Of a stretch of DNA of 64,000 nucleotides, positions 58,025 to 64,000 are shown piece by piece (within the stretch, counting starts at the first letter, position 1; each line of letters begins with the position of its first letter). Origin of the DNA: Nonomuraea gerenzanensis (lineage in GTDB: Bacteria > Actinomycetota > Actinomycetes > Streptosporangiales > Streptosporangiaceae); contig NZ_CP084058.1 of the NCBI RefSeq assembly GCF_020215645.1, forward strand, positions 9,672,001 to 9,736,000, written 5' to 3'. The position numbers and the translations under genes were made by a program. Under the pieces are notes generated by a model, which was not told the origin of the DNA, did not search any database, and saw nothing but the letters and a program-made list of their open reading frames with translations.

Positions 58025-59866
58025 TCAGGGCCAGCCGTAGACCTTCTTGACGGCGGCGGCGACCTCGGTGACCAGGCCGGTGCTGCTGCCGTTGGTCAGG
58101 ACGGCGAAGCCGGCGCCGAGCTTCGGGTAACCCACGAACAGCGACTTGAAGCCGTAGTTCGAGCCGTCGTGGCTGTAGGAGAAGCCGTCGGTGCCCGTGC
58201 CCGCGAGGAACAGGCCGCGGCCCATGCCCGGCTGGGGTCCCTGGCTGAGGAGCGTACGGACCGAGGCCCGGGTGAGCGGGCCTGCGAGGTCGCCGGAGGC
58301 CGTGTAGGCCCGGTTGAGGTAGGACACCAGGCGGCACAGGTCCAGCACGTTGGTGTAGAGGCCCGCGGCGGCCGACTCCGGGTAGCGGTTGCGCTTGCCG
58401 GGGATCACCGCGCCGGTGCCGGTGTGGCCGGCGGCCAGCTCGAAGGCGGGCGTGAGGGCGTACGAGCTGGTGGTCATGCCGAGCGGCGCGAAGACCTCCC
58501 GCTGCATGTAGGCGGCCAGCGTCATACCGCTCTGCTGCTCCACCATCCGCTGCAGCAGCACGAACCCGGCGCCCGAGTAGTGGTACTCGGCGCCCGGCGC
58601 GGTGGTCAGCTCGATCTTGGGGCTGTTACCGGCGCCGTTCATGACCTGCAGCAGCGTCGGGACGGTCGCGTCCGGGCCGTAGCCGGCGAAGCCGCCGCCG
58701 CCCGCCTCGAACCCGGCGCAGGCGCTCGCCGGGGCGGTGGAGCCGCGGCCGATCACGCCGCCCCGGTGCGTCAGCAGGCGGTCGATGGTGGGCGCCGCCG
58801 TGGAGGTCACGCATGAGCGGCGGGGCAGGCTCCAGCCGAGGTAGGGGCGGATGTCGGCGCTCAGCGCGATCTCGCGGGTCTGGAGCAGCCGCATGACGCC
58901 GACCGCGGCGACGGCCTTGCTGATGGAGGCGGCCTGGAACGCGGTCTCCGGATGGGCCGCCGCGTCGCCACCCGCCTCCAGGCGGCCGTAACCGGTCGAC
59001 CAGGCGATCTTGTTGCCGGTGACCACCGCGAGCGCGAGGCCGGGCGTCTTGTAGGCGTTCATCCGCTGCCAGATCGTCGCGCCGCCGACCGCGTTCTCGA
59101 CCTGGCGCACTTTGTCGGCGGCCAGCGCCGGGACCTTGCCGCGCGAGGCCAGCGCCCAGCCGCCGGACGGCGAGAAGGCCACATTGTGCACCTGCCAGTC
59201 GCCGCCGGCCAGGGTGTTCATCCGGTCGAAGCAGGCGTCAGGGATGCCGCGGGCGTGGAACTCGTCCTGCGCCACGACCGTCCAGCCGCCGGCGCGGGGG
59301 AAGGCGACGCGGGTGATGCGGCGCCCGCCCTGCGTGAGGTTGCGCATCATCTGGTAGCACTCGTCGTCCACGCCCTTGGCGTAGTAGCCGGCGGAGGCGG
59401 CCACCACCCACCGGTCACCGCCGGCCGGCGGGAAGGCGACGTCCACGACCTGCTGGCCGGCCTCGTAGAAGGCGTCGATGCGCTGCTGGCACGCCGCGGG
59501 CAGGCCGCGCGCCGTCACGCCCCGGTCGGTGGTGATCACCCAGCGGTCGCCGCCCTCGGGCGGGAAGGCCACACAGTTGATCTTCCGGCCGGCGTCGGAC
59601 AGCTTGCCCAGCTCGGTGAAGCAGGCGTCGGGGATGCCGCGGGCGAAGTACCGGCCGTCCTGGGTGACGATCACCCAGCCGCCGGAAGGCGTGAACGCGA
59701 GCGCCGAGACGCCGTACGGGGCCAGCTCGCCCAGCTTGGTGTGCGCCTCGTCGGGGACACCGCCGTCGTGGTACGGGTAGCTCGCGGCCTGCGCCGGGGC
59801 GACGTGTCCCGCCACGGCACCCCATCCTGCGGCGCCTGCCAGGGTCAGGAAACGTCTGCGATCCAT
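58025..59866 (-). CDS. Tat-exported serine hydrolase with N-terminal WG-type repeats
   Basis: 613 residues. The Tat signal is MDRRRFLTLAGAAGWGAVAG. Residues about 35-245 hold five repeats of about 43 residues, each with a 'V.FPP.GG.RWVV..D...ARG.PDAC' pattern, probably beta-propeller blades or a cell-wall-binding unit. Residues about 250-613 are a class C beta-lactamase/DD-peptidase-like domain: SISK for the SxxK, Tyr in YHYSGAGF, and HDGSNYG at the KTG position. It acts outside the membrane on peptidoglycan peptides or esters. It could be a DD-peptidase insensitive to the cluster's beta-lactam; that is speculative. Confidence 0.85.
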   Translation of the reverse strand: MDRRRFLTLAGAAGWGAVAGHVAPAQAASYPYHDGGVPDEAHTKLGELAPYGVSALAFTPSGGWVIVTQDGRYFARGIPDACFTELGKLSDAGRKINCVAFPPEGGDRWVITTDRGVTARGLPAACQQRIDAFYEAGQQVVDVAFPPAGGDRWVVAASAGYYAKGVDDECYQMMRNLTQGGRRITRVAFPRAGGWTVVAQDEFHARGIPDACFDRMNTLAGGDWQVHNVAFSPSGGWALASRGKVPALAADKVRQVENAVGGATIWQRMNAYKTPGLALAVVTGNKIAWSTGYGRLEAGGDAAAHPETAFQAASISKAVAAVGVMRLLQTREIALSADIRPYLGWSLPRRSCVTSTAAPTIDRLLTHRGGVIGRGSTAPASACAGFEAGGGGFAGYGPDATVPTLLQVMNGAGNSPKIELTTAPGAEYHYSGAGFVLLQRMVEQQSGMTLAAYMQREVFAPLGMTTSSYALTPAFELAAGHTGTGAVIPGKRNRYPESAAAGLYTNVLDLCRLVSYLNRAYTASGDLAGPLTRASVRTLLSQGPQPGMGRGLFLAGTGTDGFSYSHDGSNYGFKSLFVGYPKLGAGFAVLTNGSSTGLVTEVAAAVKKVYGWP

Positions 59867-59904
59867 GCGGTCACTCCTCCTCGGGACGGGGCGCCGATGA
59901 TCCT

Positions 59905-60020
59905 AAACCCTCCTGAACCCGGTCATGCTCGTCCGCGTCCAGACCGCGGTAGAGCTCGAACCCGGCGCGCAGGCCGTCCGGGCGGACGTACTCGTCGGTT
60001 TCCGCCGGCCTGAAGGGGGA
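59905..60020 (-). pseudogene. C-terminal relic of an alpha/beta-hydrolase (epoxide-hydrolase-like)
   Basis: On the minus strand one frame reads ETDEYVRPDGLRAGFELYRG, followed by LDADEHDRVQEG. 'Y.RPGGLRAGFEYYR' is a recurring block in the cap region of epoxide-hydrolase-type alpha/beta-hydrolases. No nucleophile elbow or start survives, and the frame is open only for some 38 codons. It is a gene remnant between the DegT aminotransferase and the serine hydrolase. Confidence 0.5.
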
Positions 60021-60037
60021 CCGCGGGATCGCGCCTG

Positions 60038-61258
60038 CTAGGCGGGCAGGTGGGCGAGCACCTTCGTCAACGCCTCGACGAGGTGCTCGGCGCCGGTGGG
60101 GTCGGCCATGAGCATGGGCTGTCGGACCCAGAGCACCTCGCGGGCCGCCGCCTCGGCGTTCGGGCAGGGCTGGGTGCGGGCGCCCGCCTCGGTGAGCGCG
60201 GGCATCGTGCCCAGGGGCGGGTAGCCCTCGTCGAGAGGCACCCCTTCCGCCGCCATGGCCGCCAGCAGGAACGAGCGGTCGAACGGTACGTGGAAGCGCA
60301 GCATGAGCAGGTGGCGCGAGTCGCGCGTGGTGCCGGGCGGTGGCGGGACCACCGTCACCGGTGCCGGGCCACTCGGCGGGCCGGTGGGCGGGAGCTCGCG
60401 TGCCACGGCGGCGGCAGAGGGCGGCAGCTCGCGTTCGACGGCGGCGGCGAAGGCGTTCCTGCGGTCGATCTCGTCATCCAGCCGGTCCAGCCAGGGCAGC
60501 AGCAGGGCGGCCTGGAGCTCGGTCAGGCGCAGGTTCCAGCCGACGCGCGGATGCCCGTACCAGGCGCCGTCCAGCGCGCGGCCCACGTTGCAGACCGACC
60601 AGACGGCCTCGTGGACCTCCCTGGCCCGGCAGACGACCAGGCCGCCCTCCCCCGCCGTCATCGCCTTGCTGGACTGGAAGCTGTAGACCCCGGCGTCGCC
60701 CAGCCCGCCGACGGGGCGGCCTCGGTAGGTGGCGCCGTGCGCCTGGGCCGCGTCCTCGACGACGGCCAGGCCGTGTCGTGCCGCGATCGCGTTGAGCGGA
60801 TCCATGTCGGCGGGGCTGCCCGCGAGGTGCACCGGCACGATCGCGGCGGTGCGGGGGGTGAGCGCCGCCTCCACGGCGGGCGCGGACAGGTGGAGGTCGG
60901 TGGCGTCCACGTCCGCGATCACGGGCGTGGCGCCGGCGAGCAGGACCGCCGTGGCGGTGGCGACGAACGTGTACGCCGGCACGATCACCTCGTCACCGGG
61001 GCCGACGCCGAGGCCGCGCAGCGCGGCGAACAGGCCGAGCGTGGCGTTGCCGACGGCCACCCCGTGCTCGACCCCGGAGCGGCGGGCGAACGCGGCGACC
61101 AGGTCCGCGCACGCCTGCCCGCCCTGCGTGGCACCCCACCGGCCGCTCTCCAGCACGGCGGTCACGAGCGCGCGCTGGGCGTCGTCCATCGGCGGCGGCC
61201 ACGACGGCCACGGGTCGGTACGCACGGGGGTGCCGCCGTACAGGGCGAGCGTCGTCAT
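60038..61258 (-). CDS. DegT/DnrJ/EryC1/StrS-family PLP aminotransferase
   Basis: 406 residues from ATG 61258, which overlaps the stop of the last leader ORF as ATGA. Fold-type I: YTFVATATAVLLAGATPVIADVD, VVEDAAQAHGA, and the PLP Lys in YSFQSSKAMTAGEGG. It transfers an amino group to a keto-sugar or keto-cyclitol. A Pro-rich loop (about 280-310, ELPP...TGPPSGPAPV) is longer than in relatives and includes a partial duplication of ERELPPSAAAVARELPP. It is last in the leftward operon with two amidohydrolase-like genes. The N-terminal MTTLALYGG is the source of the tandemly copied leader. Confidence 0.9.
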   Translation of the reverse strand: MTTLALYGGTPVRTDPWPSWPPPMDDAQRALVTAVLESGRWGATQGGQACADLVAAFARRSGVEHGVAVGNATLGLFAALRGLGVGPGDEVIVPAYTFVATATAVLLAGATPVIADVDATDLHLSAPAVEAALTPRTAAIVPVHLAGSPADMDPLNAIAARHGLAVVEDAAQAHGATYRGRPVGGLGDAGVYSFQSSKAMTAGEGGLVVCRAREVHEAVWSVCNVGRALDGAWYGHPRVGWNLRLTELQAALLLPWLDRLDDEIDRRNAFAAAVERELPPSAAAVARELPPTGPPSGPAPVTVVPPPPGTTRDSRHLLMLRFHVPFDRSFLLAAMAAEGVPLDEGYPPLGTMPALTEAGARTQPCPNAEAAAREVLWVRQPMLMADPTGAEHLVEALTKVLAHLPA

Positions 61259-61305
61259 GGGGAGGCTCCTTCAGGGGTGCTGCCGTCACAAGCCAGCGTC
61301 GTCAT
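61255..61305 (-). CDS. leader ORF 3 (16 codons), translationally coupled
   Basis: Encodes MTTLACDGSTPEGASP; its TGA overlaps the ATG of the DegT aminotransferase, so ribosomes finishing it can restart on the enzyme. Confidence 0.4.
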   Translation of the reverse strand: MTTLACDGSTPEGASP

Positions 61306-61352
61306 GGGGAGGCTCCTTCAGGGGTGCTGCCGTCACAAGCCAGCGTCGTCAT
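61302..61352 (-). CDS. leader ORF 2 (16 codons), translationally coupled
   Basis: Encodes MTTLACDGSTPEGASP with its own GAAGGAG ribosome site. ATGA overlaps occur on both sides. Identical to leader ORF 3. Confidence 0.4.
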   Translation of the reverse strand: MTTLACDGSTPEGASP

Positions 61353-61399
61353 GGGGACGCTCCTTCGAGGGTGCTGCCGTCGAAGGCGAGCGTCGTCAT
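61349..61399 (-). CDS. leader ORF 1 (16 codons), translationally coupled
   Basis: Encodes MTTLAFDGSTLEGASP. Its ATG overlaps the amidohydrolase stop (ATGA), and its own TGA overlaps the next leader ATG. It may simply be a relay for reinitiating ribosomes; no function for the peptide is claimed. Confidence 0.4.
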   Translation of the reverse strand: MTTLAFDGSTLEGASP

Positions 61400-62148
61400 G
61401 GGACGGGCCCGCCCGGGATGCCGCCGCCGGTGTGGAGCGGGTCGTGCAGGATGCGGGCGAGGTTGCCGCCCTGGATGAGGGCCCGGTCGGCGTCCCCGAG
61501 CGGCGCGAGGGCGACGCGGCCGAAGCCGACCCGCAGGTCCAGGAAGCACGCGTCGGAGCCGTAGACCACCCGATCGGCACCCACCAGGCCGGCCAGCCGG
61601 GCGATCCACCGCCCGGTCATCTTGGACCCGCAGATCTCCAGGAACACGTTCGGATGCTCACCGACGAGCTCGGCGGCGCGGGCGAAGCCGTACGGCCAGA
61701 GCCCGGCATGCCCGAGCAGCAGCGGCACGCCGGGATGCCGGCGCGCCACGGTGACGAACCGCCCGGGGTCGCTCCACGGCGAGTCCGTCTGGCCGTGGGC
61801 GAGCACGGGCAGGCCCAGCTCCCACACGGGGTCGTAGCGGCGGTCGTCGAGCGCGCACTGGTGCACGTCCGGGTGGATCTTGACCCCCCAGACCCCGTCG
61901 GTGACGAGCCGGTTGCGCTGGTGCGGGTTGTAGACCTGCCACACCCCGAACCTGCCGGGATGCCGCTCGGCGGCGGCGAGGGCGAGCCGGTTGCCCTCCT
62001 CCGCGCAGGGCCCGACGGCGAGCAGGTGGCTGATGCCGATGGCGTCGATGCCGAGGCGGTCCATCAGCGCCACCATGCCGTCGGCCGACTGGTCGGGGAT
62101 GAGGAAGTCGGGCCACGGGCCGAGGTGGCCGTGCGCGTCGAGGATCAC
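61396..62148 (-). CDS. amidohydrolase-fold metal-dependent hydrolase
   Basis: 250 residues from GTG 62148 (GTGA overlap with the preceding gene). Metal ligands are complete: LDAHGHLGPW (HxH), GVKIHPDVHQC, VLAHGQTD, LLLGHAGLWPYG and YGSDACF. It is the amidohydrolase-2 group (TIM-barrel metal-dependent hydrolases). It is shorter than usual (about 290), with a compact C-terminus. Cytosolic. Paired with a degenerate paralogue directly upstream, it may form a heterodimer. Substrate unknown. Confidence 0.82.
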   Translation of the reverse strand: MILDAHGHLGPWPDFLIPDQSADGMVALMDRLGIDAIGISHLLAVGPCAEEGNRLALAAAERHPGRFGVWQVYNPHQRNRLVTDGVWGVKIHPDVHQCALDDRRYDPVWELGLPVLAHGQTDSPWSDPGRFVTVARRHPGVPLLLGHAGLWPYGFARAAELVGEHPNVFLEICGSKMTGRWIARLAGLVGADRVVYGSDACFLDLRVGFGRVALAPLGDADRALIQGGNLARILHDPLHTGGGIPGGPVP

Positions 62149-62813
62149 AGCAGGCCACCTCCCGACGCGATCAGGGCGATGTCGGCCTCCGGCAGGTCGA
62201 GGTGGTCGAGCAGGAAGCGGGGGCCGCAGTCGTCCATGACGGGGGCGCCGGTGCCGAACACCAGCCGCCCGGCCCCGAAGTGCCCGGCCAGCCATTCGAC
62301 GCCGCGCTGGGTGTTGACGGTGCCGATCTCCACCCACAGGTTCGGGATGGCGGCCATCAGCTCGCCGATGGCCCGCAGCCGCCGGTAGCCGGGGTTGAGC
62401 AGCAGGATGCGCTGCCCGGGCAGCTCCCGCGCGAGCGCGAGCAGCTGTCCGGGCGAGGTCTCGTCGAAGTCGACGGCCACCGTGACACCCAGCTCCGCCA
62501 GCCATCGCAGGGTGGTCGGCCCGGTCAGCTCGAAGCGGTGCCTGGCCGGGCAGAGCCTGACCATGGGCACGTCCCAGTGGGGCGCGGGCTCGAACGGATC
62601 GGGCAGCAGCACCGGCACCGGGACGAGCCGGGGGTCGTCGAGCCGGAACAGCGCCTCGTTCCCCGCGCGGGCGTCGGAGTAGAGGCTGGGGCTGTGGGTC
62701 ACGTAGGCGCGGTCGATGCCCAGCCGCCGCATGTCCGGCCTCGGGTCCTCCGGCAGGTCGTCGAAGGGTACGGGGCCGACCAGGCGGTGGGCGTCCACGA
62801 CGGGGTACGGCAT
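62145..62813 (-). CDS. degenerate amidohydrolase-like protein (metal ligands lost)
   Basis: 222 residues from ATG 62813 (TGATG overlap with the beta-propeller stop). The layout follows the next gene: VVDAHRLVGPV at the N-terminus, PNLWVEIGTV, LVFGTGAPVMDD and ALIASGGGLL. The HxH motif is reduced to HRL, and the GSDA/GTDxP Asp is replaced (GTGAP). It therefore probably cannot bind the catalytic metal and may be a structural partner of the intact paralogue. A different chemistry is possible but has no sequence support. Confidence 0.7.
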   Translation of the reverse strand: MPYPVVDAHRLVGPVPFDDLPEDPRPDMRRLGIDRAYVTHSPSLYSDARAGNEALFRLDDPRLVPVPVLLPDPFEPAPHWDVPMVRLCPARHRFELTGPTTLRWLAELGVTVAVDFDETSPGQLLALARELPGQRILLLNPGYRRLRAIGELMAAIPNLWVEIGTVNTQRGVEWLAGHFGAGRLVFGTGAPVMDDCGPRFLLDHLDLPEADIALIASGGGLL

Positions 62814-64000
62814 CAGCTCTGGGGCGGGGTGACGGTCAGCGGCGGGCAGCCCGGGTCGAGGTCGATCCTGGCCAGGTGCCGGCCGCTCAGGGCCCACGCC
62901 TTCCAGGAGCCGGGCTCGAAGTGGAGCTGCGGATTGGTGTACCAGTCGTCACCGAGGCCGGTGGCGAGCTGCGTGGCGTGGTCGCTCAGCTCGTAGGCGT
63001 TGCCCCCGCCGAAGAACGTGCTGACGAACACCCGGCCGCGGTGCACGGTCAGCTCGCCGTACCCGGACAGGGTGCCCTGATGCTTGACCGTCCTGGTGGC
63101 CAGGTCGAGGGCGATCCAGGCGCCGGAGTTGCGCTTGTAGACGCCGTAGAGCAGGCCGCCGTGGACCTTGACGTCCTGGAAGGTGCGGTGGCCGGCGACC
63201 GGGTCCACCTGCCACAGCACGGTACGGGTGCGCAGGTCGAAGGCCGCGATGGAGGCCGAGGCGTGCACCGGCGGGGTGCCGCCGCCGCCGAGCACGTCGC
63301 CGCCGAGGTAGACGACGCCCCTGCGGGCGTCCAGCGACAGGCTCATCAGGCTCTGGCCGGGGATGACGCCCTTGTAGACCTCGATCAGGCCGGTGTCGGG
63401 GTCCACGATCGACAGGGCGCCCTCCAGCTCCGCGCCCAGCGGGGCGGAGGCGACGAGCAGCTTGTCGCGCACCGGGTCGTACTCGATGTCCCAGGGGCGC
63501 TGCTGGCCCTGCCCCAGGTAGCCGAGGCTGCGGACCTCGTCGGTGCGCAGGTCGATGGAGACGATGTTCCCGCTGGGGTAGATGGCGGCGTAGATCTTGT
63601 TCCCCCGGCGCACGAGGTCCTTGGGCTCGCCGGGGACGCGGAAGCGGCGCTGCTCCCCGGTACGCAGGTCGCGCACGTCCATGAAGAAGTGACCGCCGAC
63701 GTAGACGGCGCGGCCGGGCACCAGCAGCATGCTCTGCGGGCGTTCTGCGCCGGCCGGCAGCCCGGCCTCGATCAGGTCGGTGAACTGCGACTGCCCGGTG
63801 CCCAGGTCCAGCGACCACATGCCGCCGCTGCCGGAGAAGCCCACCAGCGTGCCGTCGCCGGTCAGCGCGATGCGCCGGGTCTCGTCGTCCCGCGACGGCG
63901 GCTCGGCGGCCTTGACGGGCGCGCTGTCGCCGGTGCGGTAGCGGTAGACGGTGCCGTCGGGGCGCGAGGTGGCGTAGAGGGTGCCGTCGGCGGCCACGGT
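62813..64000 (-). CDS. beta-propeller repeat protein, 5' end outside window
   Basis: The frame is open to the right edge, with at least 395 residues. Repeats of about 45 residues follow 'G.LYA...PDGTVYRYRTGD', 'VYVGGHFFMDVRDLRTGE', 'IYAAIYPSGNIVSIDLRTDE' and 'VYLGGDVLGGG', the four-stranded blades of YncE/PQQ-like propellers. No PQQ ligand pattern is certain. Such proteins are often secreted or lipid-anchored, but the N-terminus is not visible. Its stop overlaps the next start, so it belongs to the amidohydrolase/DegT operon. Confidence 0.8.
   Translation of the reverse strand, partial: TVAADGTLYATSRPDGTVYRYRTGDSAPVKAAEPPSRDDETRRIALTGDGTLVGFSGSGGMWSLDLGTGQSQFTDLIEAGLPAGAERPQSMLLVPGRAVYVGGHFFMDVRDLRTGEQRRFRVPGEPKDLVRRGNKIYAAIYPSGNIVSIDLRTDEVRSLGYLGQGQQRPWDIEYDPVRDKLLVASAPLGAELEGALSIVDPDTGLIEVYKGVIPGQSLMSLSLDARRGVVYLGGDVLGGGGTPPVHASASIAAFDLRTRTVLWQVDPVAGHRTFQDVKVHGGLLYGVYKRNSGAWIALDLATRTVKHQGTLSGYGELTVHRGRVFVSTFFGGGNAYELSDHATQLATGLGDDWYTNPQLHFEPGSWKAWALSGRHLARIDLDPGCPPLTVTPPQS

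Larger units (their letters stand above)
61259..61399 (-). repeat. three tandem 47-bp copies of the aminotransferase translation start
   Basis: Start codons recur at exactly 47-bp spacing on the minus strand: 61399, 61352, 61305 and the real start 61258. Each unit carries a ribosome site (GAAGGAG), an ATG, and the codons for Met-Thr-Thr-Leu-Ala. The two units nearest the gene are identical; the distal one has several substitutions. Because 47 is not a multiple of three, each copy's frame meets a TGA that overlaps the next ATG. Confidence 0.95.

Noticed and set aside
61255..61399. Regular 47-bp repeats suggesting a CRISPR array
   Set aside because: The units are contiguous with no unique spacers, contain start and stop codons, and derive from the aminotransferase 5' end; no cas genes are present.
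1..64000. tRNA, rRNA, riboswitch, transposase or integrase
   Set aside because: None was recognised on reading; no T-box, cobalamin or TPP-like leader motif was evident. A covariance-model scan would be needed to exclude small RNAs.

Overview
The window is very GC-rich with strong G/C third-position bias, frequent GTG starts and AGGAG-type ribosome binding sites. Actinobacterial gene families (ROK regulators, CspA, SWIM/VWA/MoxR operon, IrtAB-like transporters, Tat-secreted hydrolases) point to a filamentous actinomycete, possibly Streptomyces or Streptosporangiales. The genus is inference. I see no rRNA, tRNA, CRISPR array, transposase or integrase.

Layout. 1-9450: end of an adenosine-deaminase-like gene, a 13-bp microsatellite, and an alpha-galactoside utilisation locus (secreted DUF4832 protein, two ABC permeases, a binding lipoprotein, a GH36 alpha-galactosidase, a ROK regulator). 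9523-15712: an orphan ClpX, Ppx/GppA phosphatase, PLP decarboxylase, DUF2071 protein, serine hydrolase and a small HTH protein. 15988-25736: a tightly coupled five-gene operon, DUF4132 / MoxR AAA+ ATPase / DUF5682 / VWA / SWIM zinc finger, with the look of a chaperone- or conflict-type system of unknown function. 25879-34353: TetR with an MFS pump, a ProC-like reductase, decayed gene fragments, and TetR / esterase / IrtAB-like ABC pair around a 30-bp palindromic operator.

34483-54141 is the most interesting part: a biosynthetic cluster arranged as two divergent operons around a 364-bp promoter region. The rightward operon (methyltransferase, LysA-like decarboxylase, DapD-like succinyltransferase, DapC-like aminotransferase, class-B asparagine-synthetase homologue without the glutaminase cysteine) matches the logic of tabtoxinine-beta-lactam biosynthesis. 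The leftward operon has 14 genes, almost all overlapping or abutting: a TauD dioxygenase, GMC oxidoreductase, zinc metallopeptidase-like protein, acyl-AMP ligase, two stand-alone carrier proteins, an amidohydrolase, a SyrB2-type non-haem iron halogenase homologue, a KAS III-like enzyme, GNAT, BtrH-like acyltransferase, cupin, ATP-grasp ligase and MFS exporter. My model is a tabtoxin-like beta-lactam amino acid joined to a second building block made, and perhaps halogenated, on a carrier protein. I know of no described cluster with this combination.

54147-64000: a PL8-family lyase, metallo-beta-lactamase-fold hydrolase, CspA cold-shock gene with structured leader and strong terminator, Tat-exported serine hydrolase, an alpha/beta-hydrolase relic, and a leftward operon (beta-propeller protein, two amidohydrolase-fold proteins, DegT aminotransferase). 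In that operon the stop/start junction before the aminotransferase has been copied in tandem, giving three translationally coupled 16-codon leader ORFs. Short tandem repeats, often in frame inside enzyme genes, recur across the window.
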